Assembly (NCBI GenBank): GCA_963775625.1 | Contig: CAVZJM010000001.1 | Coordinates: forward strand, 1 to 64,000 | DNA: 64,000 nt | DNA from: JAIBJN01 sp963775625 | GTDB lineage: Bacteria > Actinomycetota > Thermoleophilia > Gaiellales > Gaiellaceae | Direction: 5' to 3' | In this document: positions 32,654-41,908 of the stretch, piece after piece | How the letters are laid out: every line of letters starts with the position of its first letter | Position numbering within the stretch: position 1 is the first letter of the stretch | Translations under genes and position numbers: made by a program | Notes under the pieces: model-generated | Told to the model about the DNA's origin: nothing | Database searches by the model: none | Seen by the model: the letters and a program-made list of their open reading frames with translations, nothing else

Positions 32654-33825
32654 CCCACCTCAGCGAGGAGCGACGCCCGCGCCTCGCGCACCATCTCGCG
32701 CGCGATCACGAGCCGCTGGATCTCCTGCGTTCCCTCGTAGATCTGCGTGATCTTGGCGTCGCGCATCATGCGCTCCACGGGGTACTCCTTCATGTAGCCG
32801 TAGCCGCCGAGGATCTGGACGGCCTCGGTGGTGACCTCCATGGCCGTGTCGCCGCAGAAGAGCTTCGCCATCGCGGACATCTTGGTGAGAGGCTCGACTC
32901 CCTCGTCGACCGCCATTCCGACCCTGTAGAGAAGCCCGCGCGCGGCCTCGCACTTCGTCTCCATCTCGGCGAGCTTGGCGGCGATGAGCTGGTGCTCGGC
33001 GATCGGCTTCCCCATCGTCTCACGCGTCTTCGCGTACTCGAGCGCATAGTCGGTGGCGCCCTGAGCGATGCCAAGGGCCTGCGCCGCGATCCCCGGCCGG
33101 GAGCGGTCGAGCACGCGCATCGCCACCCTGAAGCCGTCGCCCTCCCCGCCGATCCGGTTTCCGGCCGGAACGCGGCAGTTCGAGAGAAAGACCTCGCCGG
33201 TGGTCGAGCCCTTGATCCCCATCTTCGGCTCGATCCGGCCGACCTCGAAGCCGGGCGCATCGGCCTCGACGATGAACGCCGAGATGCCGCCGTGCCCGGC
33301 GGTCGGATCGGTCTTGGCGAAGACGACGTAGACCGCGGCGACGCCCGCGTTCGTGATGAAGCGCTTCGACCCGTTCAGGACGTACTCCTCGCCTTCGAGC
33401 TTGGCCTCGGAGCGCATGGCCGCCGCATCCGAGCCCGAGCCCGGCTCGGTCAGGGCGTACGCCGGAAGCCATTCGCCGCTCGCCAGACGCGGGAGGTAGC
33501 GCTCCTTCTGCTCCTCGGTGCCGTCGTTCTTGATCGCAAGCGCCCCGAGCTCCTGGAGGGCGAGGATCAGACCGGTGGTCGCGCAGACCCTGGAGATCTC
33601 CTCGACGGCGACCAGGACCATCAGCGTCCCCGTCCCCGTGCCGCCGAAGCGCCCCTCGAAGGGAAGACCGAGGATCTCGTGCTCACGCAGCAGCTCGACC
33701 ATGTCCCACGGGAACTCGCCCGAGGCGTCGATCTCGGCGGCACGCGGCGCTATGCGCTCGCGCGCGAGCGTCCGGACGAGCTCGCGGATCTCGCGCTGCT
33801 CGTCGGAGAGCGGCTCGTACCCCAC
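32650..33825 (-). CDS. Acyl-CoA dehydrogenase
   Basis: The 391-residue flavoprotein oxidises acyl-CoA. Landmarks are LSDEQREIRELVRTLARERI at the N-terminus, YALTEPGSGSDAAAMRSEA near 130 (signature 1), a central NRIGGEGDGFRVAMRVLDRS, and near the end ILGGYGYMKEYPVERMMRDA then ITQIYEGTQEIQRLVIAREM (signature 2). This copy is intact, unlike the one at 10925. Start GTG at 33825 has TAGAAT (33832-33837) 6 bases upstream, so a leaderless mRNA is likely. Substrate chain length cannot be told. Confidence 0.93.
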   Translation of the reverse strand: MGYEPLSDEQREIRELVRTLARERIAPRAAEIDASGEFPWDMVELLREHEILGLPFEGRFGGTGTGTLMVLVAVEEISRVCATTGLILALQELGALAIKNDGTEEQKERYLPRLASGEWLPAYALTEPGSGSDAAAMRSEAKLEGEEYVLNGSKRFITNAGVAAVYVVFAKTDPTAGHGGISAFIVEADAPGFEVGRIEPKMGIKGSTTGEVFLSNCRVPAGNRIGGEGDGFRVAMRVLDRSRPGIAAQALGIAQGATDYALEYAKTRETMGKPIAEHQLIAAKLAEMETKCEAARGLLYRVGMAVDEGVEPLTKMSAMAKLFCGDTAMEVTTEAVQILGGYGYMKEYPVERMMRDAKITQIYEGTQEIQRLVIAREMVREARASLLAEVG

Positions 33826-34054
33826 GTCCGGATTCTAGTGTCCGCATGCGGGCGGACAGGAGCGTCGACGTTCACGGAGTCGAATCACTTGTGCCCGACT
33901 TGCCACAGTCCGCGCGCCACTCGTGCGCTTTTCGGCGTTAGGCTCAGAAGCGGGTGGTGGGCCGGGGTGCCCCGAAGGAGTTAGGGCACGTTTCAGAATG
34001 GACGCCTCGCCGAAGCGCGGCCCGGCGGCACAGCGGCTATTTGGTCAAGCCCTC

Positions 34055-34495
34055 CTAGTACCCGTAGCCCGAGTCTTCGTCCGTCGTCGTCTCGTCCGTG
34101 GTCGTGGGGCCTCCTCCGCCGCCGGACGTGATCGTCCCTTCCATCCCACGGTCGCGGTGGTCGCCGACGGGGCAGTACATCTCGAACTCACCGGATTCCG
34201 CGAGATCGACCGTGAGGTCGGCCGACTCGCCGGGCCCGAGCTCCGCCGTCTCCACCTCACCGGAAGGGCCTTCGACCTCGAGCGCGTGCACGGCCCCGCC
34301 CTCGTTGACGACGTGGAAGGTGTAGGAGCCGGGCTCGACGGCGATCGCCGACGGCTCGATGGCGAACTCGCTGAGGGCGACCTCGACGACCGTCGCGTCG
34401 CCGCTCGGCGCAGCCTCCTCGTCGGCGGTCCCCTCCTCCCCACCGCAGCTTGGGAGGAGGAGTAGAGCGAGCACGGCGAGGAGGAGGCGGCGCAT
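34055..34495 (-). CDS. Cupredoxin-like lipoprotein
   Basis: The 146-residue protein has a lipoprotein signal (RRLLLAVLALLLLPSCGG, lipidated Cys near 17), a polar linker, and a cupredoxin fold. Candidate type 1 copper ligands are His in GAVHALEVEG (near 70) and Cys-His-Met in MYCPVGDHRDRGMEG (near 107-118), a plastocyanin-like set. It ends in a Gly/Thr/Asp-rich low-complexity tail. It would be anchored outside the membrane and shuttle electrons or bind copper. Upstream bases 33826-34054, on the other side, hold no gene I can support. Confidence 0.82.
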   Translation of the reverse strand: MRRLLLAVLALLLLPSCGGEEGTADEEAAPSGDATVVEVALSEFAIEPSAIAVEPGSYTFHVVNEGGAVHALEVEGPSGEVETAELGPGESADLTVDLAESGEFEMYCPVGDHRDRGMEGTITSGGGGGPTTTDETTTDEDSGYGY

Positions 34496-34591
34496 CTCAG
34501 ATCCATACGCGGAGCGGGCTCGACCGGTTTTGTGCCGCCGACCTGGGCGCGGCTGAGGATCCCGTTCGGGAGCTCCGACTATCCTCGAAGC

Positions 34592-36136
34592 GTGATTCTC
34601 GAGAACGGCGTCGTCCGGACGCTCGACCCCTCTCTACCCAGGGCGGCCGCACTGGCGATCGCCGGCGAGCGGATCGCCGGCGGGGTCGGCACACACGAGA
34701 CCGCGCTGGCGAGCCCGGAGCGCGTCGACCTCGGCGGCAGATGCGTCCTTCCCGGGTTCACGGACTCGCACGTGCACTTCCCGACGTGGGCTCTCGCCCA
34801 GCGCCAGGTGCGCCTGGAGAGAACCGGGTCGCTCGACGACGCGCTGGCCCGGGTCGCCTCGGCGGTCGGAGACGTGCCGAGCGGGCGCTGGCTGCGCGGC
34901 CTCGGCTGGCGGAGCGGCGAGTGGTCACCGTCCACCGAGCCGACGAAGGAGGCGCTCGACCCGGTCACGGGCGACGTCCCCGTCGCCCTGATGTCCAAGG
35001 ACTACCACTCGCTCTGGCTCAACTCGGCGGCGCTCGCGCTCGCCGACGGCGAGCTGCAGGTGCCCGGAGGCGTGGTCGAGCGCGACGAGCGCGGCGAGCC
35101 CACCGGCGTCCTCCGGGAGGAGTGCGCCTGGCACTTCCGGGACACCTACGTGCGGCCCACCGAGGACGAGATGGTCGAGGCCTGCCGCGAGGTGATCCCG
35201 CTCGCGCTCTCGCGCGGCGTCGTGGCGATCCACGACAAGGACGGCTGGCTCGGAGCGCTGCGCGTCTTCCAGCGGCTCCGCGAGGAGGGCGCGTTGAGCC
35301 TCCGCGTCTGGCAATCCCTCCCCTGGGAGCAGCTCGAGAGCCTCGAGGGGATCGGCCTCGCGTCCGGCCTCGGCGACGACCTCCTTCGGGTCGGCTACAT
35401 CAAGGCGTTCCTCGACGGGACGCTGGGCTCGCGCACGGCGCTCATGCTCGACGGCTCGGGCGTCGAGATCGTCGGCTACGAGAAGTTCGTGGACATCGTT
35501 CGTCACAGCGCCCGCGCCGGGTTTCCGGTGGCGGTGCACGCGATCGGCGACCTCGCCAACCGGCGGGCGCTCGACGCCTTCGAAGAGACGCAGGACGAGT
35601 GGCGGCCGCGCGGCCTCCGCCAGCGGATCGAGCACGCTCAGCTGCTCGCCCCGGAGGACGTGGGCCGCTTCGCGGAGCTCGGCGTCGCCGCCTCCGTCCA
35701 GTTCAGCCACGCTCCCTCCGACCGCGACCTCGCCGACGACTTCTGGTCCGAGAAGACCGAGGGCGCCTATGCCTTCCGCTCCCTCGTCGACTCGGGGGCG
35801 CTCGTCGCGAACGGCTCCGACGCGCCCGTCGAGGAGCTCGATCCGCTCTTCGGCATCAGGGCCGGTGTCACGCGAACCCAGGACGACCGCGAGGCCTGGC
35901 ATCCCGAGCAGGCGGTGACCGTCGAGCAGGCCCTCCACGCGACCTGCGTGGCTCCCGCCTGGCTCACGGGTGACGAGCGCCGCCGCGGGAAGATCCTCCC
36001 CGGGTACCTGGCCGACCTCGTCGTGCTCGACCGCGACCCGCTCGACTGCCCTGCCGATGAGCTCGGCGACGTGCGCGTGGTGGCCACGATGCTCGGCGGC
36101 CGCTGGGTGCACAACCCGCCCCCCTGGGACTCGTAA
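34592..36136 (+). CDS. YtcJ-like metal-dependent amidohydrolase
   Basis: The 514-residue protein belongs to the amidohydrolase superfamily. It has VLPGFTDSHVHFPTWALAQR (metal His pair, near 53), the second-shell SKDYHSLWLNSAAL near 135, a carboxylate-bearing region YIKAFLDGTLGSRTALMLDG near 272, AVHAIGDLANRRAL near 315, IEHAQLL near 350, and the Asp-containing VANGSDAPVEELDPLFGIRA near 410. YtcJ-type enzymes hydrolyse amides or carbamates, and the substrate is unknown. GTG at 34592 has TATCCT (34580-34585) 6 bases upstream and no Shine-Dalgarno, a leaderless start. Confidence 0.9.
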   Translation: MILENGVVRTLDPSLPRAAALAIAGERIAGGVGTHETALASPERVDLGGRCVLPGFTDSHVHFPTWALAQRQVRLERTGSLDDALARVASAVGDVPSGRWLRGLGWRSGEWSPSTEPTKEALDPVTGDVPVALMSKDYHSLWLNSAALALADGELQVPGGVVERDERGEPTGVLREECAWHFRDTYVRPTEDEMVEACREVIPLALSRGVVAIHDKDGWLGALRVFQRLREEGALSLRVWQSLPWEQLESLEGIGLASGLGDDLLRVGYIKAFLDGTLGSRTALMLDGSGVEIVGYEKFVDIVRHSARAGFPVAVHAIGDLANRRALDAFEETQDEWRPRGLRQRIEHAQLLAPEDVGRFAELGVAASVQFSHAPSDRDLADDFWSEKTEGAYAFRSLVDSGALVANGSDAPVEELDPLFGIRAGVTRTQDDREAWHPEQAVTVEQALHATCVAPAWLTGDERRRGKILPGYLADLVVLDRDPLDCPADELGDVRVVATMLGGRWVHNPPPWDS

Positions 36137-36158
36137 TCAGCCGGGCTACAATGCGCCT

Positions 36159-36524
36159 ATGCGCACGATGAAGCCTGTCCATGACGAGGAGTGCGCGGTC
36201 GCCTGCACGGCCGAGATCATCGGCTCGAAGTGGACGGCGATCATCGTCCACGACCTCTCCGAGGGGCCGCGGCGCTTCTCCGAGCTCGAGCGCTCCTGCC
36301 CGGGCATCAGCCCGCGGACGCTCTCGGAGCGCCTGCGCGTCCTCGAACAGGACGGCATCCTCGAAAAGCACGCGAGCGCGCGCCGGGCCGAGTACGAGCT
36401 GACCGAGAAGGGAACCGCCCTCCTCCCGATCATCGAGGAGATGCGCCGCTTCGGCCACGGCTGGCTCGTGAGCGACGAGGGCCACACGCACGCCCACGGC
36501 AAGCGCGTCGCGCCGGCCGCGTAG
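36159..36524 (+). CDS. HxlR-family transcriptional regulator
   Basis: The 121-residue winged-helix protein has two Cys near the N-terminus (EECAVACTAEIIGSKWTAII), then PRRFSELERSCPGISPRTLS as helix-turn-helix and RLRVLEQDGILEKHASARRA as the wing. The E-I-I-G-S-K-W-T opening is typical of HxlR. Some family members sense quinones or aldehydes through Cys, and the two Cys here could serve so. TACAAT (36147-36152) ends 6 bases before ATG 36159, indicating a leaderless transcript. A His-rich C-terminal tail (EGHTHAHGK) is unusual. Confidence 0.88.
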   Translation: MRTMKPVHDEECAVACTAEIIGSKWTAIIVHDLSEGPRRFSELERSCPGISPRTLSERLRVLEQDGILEKHASARRAEYELTEKGTALLPIIEEMRRFGHGWLVSDEGHTHAHGKRVAPAA

Positions 36525-36527
36525 TCC

Positions 36528-37466
36528 TCACCGCCGTACAAGGTTCCGAGCCACGAACGTGAGGTTCGCCGGCCGCTCGGCCAGGCGCCGCGTGAAGAAG
36601 GGGAACCACTCCGGCCCGTACGCGGCCGCCACCAGCACCTTGTAGCCTCGGGCGGCGAGGTCGAGCTGGAGCTGCGGCCGCACGCCGTACAGCATCTGGA
36701 GCTCGAAACGGTCGCGGCCGATTCCCTCCCGCTCGACGAACGCGAGCGCGTGCTCGATCATGCGCTCATCGTGGGTGGCGATCGCCGTGTAGCCGCCGCC
36801 GACGAGAGATCGCTCCACGAGCCGGATGTACGCGGCGTCGACGTCCGGCTTCTTCGGGTACGCGACCGACTCGGGCTCGAGGTAGGCGCCCTTGACGAGC
36901 CGGAGGTTGGGCGCGAGCGGAAGCAGGCTCTCGAGATCGTCAGGAGTCCGGTAGAGGTAGGACTGGAGCACGGTGCCGACGTTGTCGTGACCGGCCTCAC
37001 GCACGCGGCGGTACATGCGGAGCGTCGCGTCGACGAGCGAGGAGTACTCCATGTCGATGCGGATGAAGCTGCCCAGCTCGCCGGCCCGGGCGATGAGACG
37101 TTCGAGGTTCTCGTAGGCGAGCTCCTCGTCGATGTCGAGCCCGAGGTGGGTGAGCTTCAGCGCGACGTTGCAGCGGAGCTCTTCGGCGTGGAGGCGGTCG
37201 AGGATCACGAGGTACCGGTCGACAGCGTTGCGGGCCTCCGCCTCCTCGCGGACGTCCTCGCCGAGGAGCGTGGTGTTCGCAGAGAGGCCTCGTTCGTTCA
37301 GGCCGCGCAGGATCTCGACGCAGGCGTCCAGATCCTCGCCCGCGACGAACCGCGAGGCACCCAGCCGCAGGCCGTGCCGCTTCGCGAATCCGCGCACACG
37401 CGGGCTCCCGGACGAGGCCAGGATGGCCTTGCGGACTGCCCCGTTGAGCGCCTCGCCCGGCTTCAC
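36528..37466 (-). CDS. Proline dehydrogenase
   Basis: This FAD enzyme oxidises proline to pyrroline-5-carboxylate. The 312-residue TIM barrel shows NTTLLGEDVREEAEARNAVD, NVALKLTHLGLDID near 100, GSFIRIDMEYSSLVDATLRM near 132, YLYRTPDDLESLL near 170, LRLVKGAYLEPESVAYPKKP near 188 (substrate and FAD loop), and a C-terminal FELQMLYGVRPQLQLDLAAR. It is the stand-alone bacterial type; no P5C dehydrogenase gene is nearby. GTG at 37466 overlaps the stop of the M20 peptidase, so the two are coupled, perhaps for use of proline-containing dipeptides. Confidence 0.92.
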   Translation of the reverse strand: MKPGEALNGAVRKAILASSGSPRVRGFAKRHGLRLGASRFVAGEDLDACVEILRGLNERGLSANTTLLGEDVREEAEARNAVDRYLVILDRLHAEELRCNVALKLTHLGLDIDEELAYENLERLIARAGELGSFIRIDMEYSSLVDATLRMYRRVREAGHDNVGTVLQSYLYRTPDDLESLLPLAPNLRLVKGAYLEPESVAYPKKPDVDAAYIRLVERSLVGGGYTAIATHDERMIEHALAFVEREGIGRDRFELQMLYGVRPQLQLDLAARGYKVLVAAAYGPEWFPFFTRRLAERPANLTFVARNLVRR

Positions 37467-38790
37467 CGGGGCAGGCCGCCGAGGGCCACGAACGTCTCCC
37501 GCGCGGCGTCGACACCGAGCGGGATGTAGCGGACGAGCAGCCGCTCGTTCGGCGAGTGCATGTTCGCGTCGGGGAGCGCGAAGCCGGTGAGGATCGTGGG
37601 AATGCCACGGTCGGCGAGTGCAGGGACGAGCGGGATCGAGCCGCCGGAGCGCAGCAGCAGGGGTCGCCGGCCGACGACCCGCTCGAACGCGTCCTGCGCA
37701 AGGCGGACGGCGGGAGCGTCGGGCGGGATCAACCCGGGAGGGCCGGCCGAACGACGCTCGATCTCGAGCTCCGAGCCCTCCGGCGCGGCCGCGCGGAGGA
37801 TGCGCTCGAAGGCCGCGGCGATCTGCTCCGCGTCCTGCCCGGGCGCGAGCCGGATCGAGACGTTGGCCTCCGCGAGCACCGGGAGCACCGTCTTCGTGAG
37901 CAGGGGCTCGCCGCCCTGGATCCCGTGGACGTCGACGGCGGGGCCGGCGAGCGTGCGCGGGTAGAAGTCGTCCGCCGCGTCCGCGTCCATCGGCTTCGCG
38001 CCGGCCTCGGCCAGCACGACCGTCCCGGGGTCGAGCTCCTGCCACGACCGCAGCTCCTCCTCGGTCGGCGGGACGACGCCCGCGCGCAGCTCCTCGGGGA
38101 CGCCGTGACCGCCTCCAGGGTCTGCGCGAGGGCGTGAACGGCGTTGAGGGCGGCGCCGCCGAACATGCCGGAGTGGAGGTCGCGCTCGCCGGTCTGCAGC
38201 TGGAGATGGAAGTAGGCGAGGCCGCGAACCGCCAGGTCGAAGGCGGGCACGTCCTCCCTCGCCATGCCGCTGTCGAAGATGACGCAGGCGTCGGCGCCCC
38301 GCTCGTCGGCGGCGAGGAAGTCGACGATCGAGTGGCCGCCGATCTCCTCCTCCCCGTCGAAGGCGACTCTGACGTTGACCGGCAGCGCTCCCTCCTCCGC
38401 GAGCAGGCGCGCAGCCTTGAGCAGCAGGTAGGCGTTCCCCTTGTCGTCGACGGCGCCGCGGCAGTACAGGTAGCCGTCACGAATCTCAGGGCCGAACGGA
38501 TCGGACTCCCACAGGTCGAGGGGCGCGGGAGGCTGCACGTCGAAGTGGCCGTAGACGAGGACGGTCGGCGCGTCGGCGGCGCCAGTCGAGGCGCGGATCT
38601 CGCCGACGGCCAGCGGGTGGGTCTCCGTCTCGACGAGCCCGGCGTCGCCCCCGGCCCCGCGCACGAAGTCGCACACCCACTCGCCTGAGCGCCGCACGTC
38701 CGCCGCATGGGCCGGGTCGGCGGAGACGCTCGGAATCCGGAGCCAGTCCGAGAGCTCCGCGAGCCAGGCAGGGTCGAGCCGGTCGGTCAC
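37463..38790 (-). pseudogene. M20-family dipeptidase, broken by a single-base frameshift
   Basis: The N-terminal frame (GTG 38790) has the metal motifs VLVYGHFDVQPPAPLDLWES and YLYCRGAVDDKGNAYLLLKA, then VRVAFDGEEEIGGHSIVDFL. It loses phase near 38105 after NAVHALAQTLEAVT. The second frame resumes VPEELRAGVVPPTEEELRSW and ends with RSGGSIPLVPALADRGIPTI and MHSPNERLLV, the rest of a dizinc carboxypeptidase/dipeptidase of about 440 residues. One base seems missing at 38103-38107. The family cleaves dipeptides, and the coupled proline dehydrogenase suggests proline-related substrates. Sequencing error is plausible. TAGACT lies 7 bases before the GTG. Confidence 0.82.
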
Positions 38791-38840
38791 GGCGCGGAGT
38801 CTACGGATCGGCCGACCGGCGGCGGTGTAGCCTCGTCGAC

Positions 38841-39644
38841 GTGGGCAACGCGCGCTGGCACCTCGCACTGCGCGAGGGCACGCGGGTCTGGTGCCTGGAG
38901 CGCGCCGGCCCAGGGTCCGCCGTGGTTCTGCTGCACGGGCTCGCCGGATATGCCGAAGAGTGGGCCGAGACGGCCTCGTGGCTCTCAGAGGCCTTCAGGG
39001 TCGCCGCGATCGAGCAGCGGGGTCACGGACGAAGCGAGCGCGCACCAGCCGACGTGTCTCCGGGCGCCTTCGTCGCTGATGCCGAGATGTTGATCGAGCG
39101 ACTCGACCTGGCGCCCACAGTCGTCGTGGGGCAGTCGTTCGGCGGCCTGATCGCCTTCCTCCTCGCCGCGCGACGGCCCGAGCTCGTCCGCGGGCTCGTC
39201 GTCGTGGAGGCGACTCCTGCGGCAGACCTCGACGCTTCGATCACCGTCCGTCGCTGGCTGGAGTCCTGGCCCGTCCCGTTCGCGTCTCGAGAGCACGCCC
39301 TCGCGTTCTTCGGCGGCGACACGGCCTGGGCGCGGGCATGGGTCGCGGGCCTGGAAGCAAGGGACGACGCATTGTGGCCGAGCTTCGAGGCCGAGGTGTT
39401 GCTGCGCGCGCTTGGCGAGGCCAGCCGCCGGGACTGGTGGGACGAGTGGGCTCGGCTCCGATGTCCGGTGCTCGTCGTTCGAGGATGGGACGGCTCACCT
39501 CGAAGCGAGATGGAGCGCATGGTCGAGAAGGTTCGGGCTGCACGCCTAGTCGAGATCGAGGACGCTGGCCACGACCTGCATCTCGAGCAACCCCTGCGCT
39601 GGCGGGAGACGCTCGACGAGTTCCTGCGCAGCCTCGACCGCTGA
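38841..39644 (+). CDS. Alpha/beta hydrolase
   Basis: The 267-residue protein has the oxyanion block VVLLHGLAGYAEEWAETASW, the RGHGRS segment (IEQRGHGRSER), the nucleophile elbow VVVGQSFGGLIAF with Ser near 95, a possible acid in VLVVRGWDGS, and the catalytic His in IEDAGHDLHLEQP near 243. Substrate unknown; lactonase, esterase and epoxide-hydrolase relatives share these motifs. GTG at 38841 is preceded by TAGCCT (38828-38833) with a 7-base gap, and the divergent M20 gene has its own box 25 bp away, so two leaderless promoters face away from each other. Confidence 0.86.
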   Translation: MGNARWHLALREGTRVWCLERAGPGSAVVLLHGLAGYAEEWAETASWLSEAFRVAAIEQRGHGRSERAPADVSPGAFVADAEMLIERLDLAPTVVVGQSFGGLIAFLLAARRPELVRGLVVVEATPAADLDASITVRRWLESWPVPFASREHALAFFGGDTAWARAWVAGLEARDDALWPSFEAEVLLRALGEASRRDWWDEWARLRCPVLVVRGWDGSPRSEMERMVEKVRAARLVEIEDAGHDLHLEQPLRWRETLDEFLRSLDR

Positions 39645-39662
39645 CGACGAGCAGCGCTTCTG

Positions 39663-40709
39663 TCAGGCGACGTCGCGGAGCTTCTGCGTCTCGGCCAGCG
39701 CCTGCAGCTTCTTCAGGCACTGGTTCTCGATCTGGCGGACCCGCTCGCGCGTGACGTTGAACGTGCGCCCCACCTCGTCGAGCGTGCACGGGTGCTGGCC
39801 GTCGAGGCCGTAGCGCATCTCGAGAACGCGTCGCTCGCGGAGCGAGAGCGTCTGGAGGACGCGCTTCAGCGTCTCCTTGCGGAGCGTGGTCTCCACGGCC
39901 TCGTCCGGCGCCGGCGCGTTCTCGTCGGCGAGGAAGTGGCCGAACTCGGACTCCTCCTCGTCTCCGACGGGCTTCTCGAGCGAGATCGGGGCCTGGGCGC
40001 TCCGCTTGATGTGCTCGATCTCGTCGGCGTCCAGCTCGAGCTCCCTGGCGATCTCCTCGACCGTCGGCTCCCGCCCCATCTCGCCGAGCAGCTTGCGCTC
40101 GATCCTGCCGATCTTGTTGAGCTTCTCGACGACGTGCACCGGCATGCGGATCGTGCGGGCCTTGTCGGCGAGCGCGCGGGCCACCGCCTGGCGGATCCAC
40201 CAGGTCGCGTAGGTGGAGAACTTGAAGCCCTTGCGGTAGTCGAACTTCTCGGCCGCGCGGACGAGCCCGATCGTGCCCTCCTGGATCAGGTCGAGGAAGG
40301 GCAGTCCCTGGTTGCGGTAGTTCTTGGCGATCGAGACCACGAGCCTGAGGTTCGACGCGACCATCTTCTGCTTGGCCGGGTGATCGCCGCGCTCGATGCG
40401 CTTGGCGAGCTCGACCTCCTGTGCCGCCGTGAGGAGAGGGATCTTGCCGATGTCCTTGAGGAAGAGCTGGAGCGCATCCGTGGAGATCTCCCGCGCCTCG
40501 GGCTCGAGGTCGAGGTCGGCCGCGTCGTCGGCGTCGTCGACGATCTCGATGTGGAGCTCCTCGAGCGCCGAATAGAACTCGTCGAGCTGCACGGGCTCGA
40601 GGTCGTCCCCGAGGGCAAGGGCGATCTCCTCGTGCGTGAGAAAACCGGCCTCCTGCCCCTGGCGCACGAGCGCCGCCCTGGCGTCGTCATGGTCGAGCAT
40701 GACGCCCAC
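39663..40709 (-). CDS. RNA polymerase sigma-70 factor, primary (RpoD/SigA) type
   Basis: The 348-residue factor has a short acidic N-terminus with a region 1.1-like start (RQGQEAGFLTHEEIALALGD). It then has DALQLFLKDIGKIPLLTAAQ (1.2), NLRLVVSIAKNYRNQGLPFL (2.1-2.2), KGFKFSTYATWWIRQAVARA (2.3-2.4), region 3 and the 4.2 helix-turn-helix TFNVTRERVRQIENQCLKKL. These features belong to group 1/2 factors that read TTGACA/TATAAT promoters. Whether it is the essential factor or a close paralogue cannot be settled here. GTG at 40709 follows a GGAGGGGAG site. Confidence 0.93.
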   Translation of the reverse strand: MGVMLDHDDARAALVRQGQEAGFLTHEEIALALGDDLEPVQLDEFYSALEELHIEIVDDADDAADLDLEPEAREISTDALQLFLKDIGKIPLLTAAQEVELAKRIERGDHPAKQKMVASNLRLVVSIAKNYRNQGLPFLDLIQEGTIGLVRAAEKFDYRKGFKFSTYATWWIRQAVARALADKARTIRMPVHVVEKLNKIGRIERKLLGEMGREPTVEEIARELELDADEIEHIKRSAQAPISLEKPVGDEEESEFGHFLADENAPAPDEAVETTLRKETLKRVLQTLSLRERRVLEMRYGLDGQHPCTLDEVGRTFNVTRERVRQIENQCLKKLQALAETQKLRDVA

Positions 40710-40750
40710 TTCGCTCCCCTCCCCTCCTCGAAATCCCTATCCCGTCTCTC

Positions 40751-40778
40751 AACGTAGCCGGGACTGACGACTTGTCAA
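40751..40778 (-). promoter_or_regulatory. Promoter of the sigma factor gene
   Basis: On the minus strand a consensus TTGACA (40773-40778) and TACGTT (40751-40756) are 16 bases apart. The GTG at 40709 follows after about 40 bases, so this gene has an ordinary leader with a Shine-Dalgarno site, unlike the leaderless genes around it. Confidence 0.65.
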
Positions 40779-40866
40779 CGGTCGCTTCGCCGCGAATTTC
40801 CTGCACGAGCGCCGCGACTCTTGCACGGCGGTCGGACGTCCGTCATGCCCCTTTTGGGGGAGTCTG

Positions 40867-41844
40867 TTAGCGGACGTCCTCAAGACGGTCCAGGAGGCGC
40901 TCCGCTTCCCGGCCGTAGAAGCCGTCCGGATCGGCTTCGCGAGCCAGCTCGAGCTGCCGGATCGCCTCCTCGACCTGCCCGATCCACGAGAGCCCGAGGC
41001 CGAGGTGGTAGCGGACGACGCCCTCCTCGTCGGCGTCGGCGAGCGGCCCGAGGCGGGAGAACGCCTGCGACGGATCCTCCTTGTCGAAGCGCCCGAGCGC
41101 CGCCGCCACCTTCGCCGGCAGGCTGTCCGGGTCGGCCTCCAGCGCGCTCTCGAAAGCCGCGCGCGCCGAGACCGGCCTGCCGACACGTTGGAGGGCGATG
41201 CCGTAGGCCAGGCGCTCGTCGACCCCTCCGGCCTCGGCCCGGTGCTCGAGCTCGGCAAGCTGGTCCTCCGGGGAGAGGCCCTCGAGCTCGGGCGGCGCTG
41301 CGAGCGGCGCAACGAACGGCGGGCGGCCGGGAGCGAACTGCGGGTTGAGGAGGTCCTCCGCGCGGAGCGCCGCCGGCGAGTCGGGCTCGGCCCGCTCCGC
41401 TGCACGCCATTCCGCGCGCGCGCCGTCGTCGTCGCCGCTCGCCAGGAGCGCGAGGCCGAGGTGGAGCCGCACGAGGCCGCTCGACGGATTGTCGGCGGCG
41501 AGAGCGTCGAGCCGCTCCACCGTGCCGTCGGGCCAGGCGGCGATCGCGGCGCCCACGGCGGCCTCCACGGACTCGGGATTCTCGGCGAGCAGCTCGTCGA
41601 AGCGGGCCTCACCCCCGGCGCGGTCGCCCTCGTCGACGAGCCTCTCGGCCTCGCGCAGGGCATCGGCCTCGGCGTCGCTTCGCACGAGCAGGCCCAGCTC
41701 GAGCGGCGGCGCCGGGAGCGCGGCGTCCGTCGTCGCCGCCGGGGCTGACTCGTCCCCGCCCTGGAGCGCGGCGACGACGACCACGAGCGCCGCGGCGGCG
41801 GCCGCTGCCAGGCCGACCAGGACGCGGGCACGGCGCTGAGACAC
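40867..41844 (-). CDS. Membrane-anchored TPR protein
   Basis: The 325-residue protein has an N-terminal anchor (VLVGLAAAAAAALVVVVAAL, 8-27), then low-complexity sequence, and helical repeats of TPR type (for example VRLHLGLALLASGDDDGARA, AYGIALQRVGRPVSARAAFE, VVRYHLGLGLSWIGQVEEAI). TPR domains bind other proteins; no catalytic motif is seen. It is predicted to face the outside of the cell. GTG at 41844 has TACCCT (41851-41856) 6 bases upstream, a leaderless promoter divergent from that of the moeZ-like gene. Confidence 0.75.
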   Translation of the reverse strand: MSQRRARVLVGLAAAAAAALVVVVAALQGGDESAPAATTDAALPAPPLELGLLVRSDAEADALREAERLVDEGDRAGGEARFDELLAENPESVEAAVGAAIAAWPDGTVERLDALAADNPSSGLVRLHLGLALLASGDDDGARAEWRAAERAEPDSPAALRAEDLLNPQFAPGRPPFVAPLAAPPELEGLSPEDQLAELEHRAEAGGVDERLAYGIALQRVGRPVSARAAFESALEADPDSLPAKVAAALGRFDKEDPSQAFSRLGPLADADEEGVVRYHLGLGLSWIGQVEEAIRQLELAREADPDGFYGREAERLLDRLEDVR

Positions 41845-41908
41845 GCGCCGAGGGTAGCTCCCGGCCCTTGCGGGACGCGGCGACCACGTAGCTATACTTC
41901 CTGAAGCA

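Noticed and set aside
33990..34040. Possible third, truncated copy of the structured repeat (GCGGCCCGGCGGCAC)
   Set aside because: Only about 15 contiguous bases match the tail of copy B, and the hairpin core is absent. In GC-rich DNA this is not enough.
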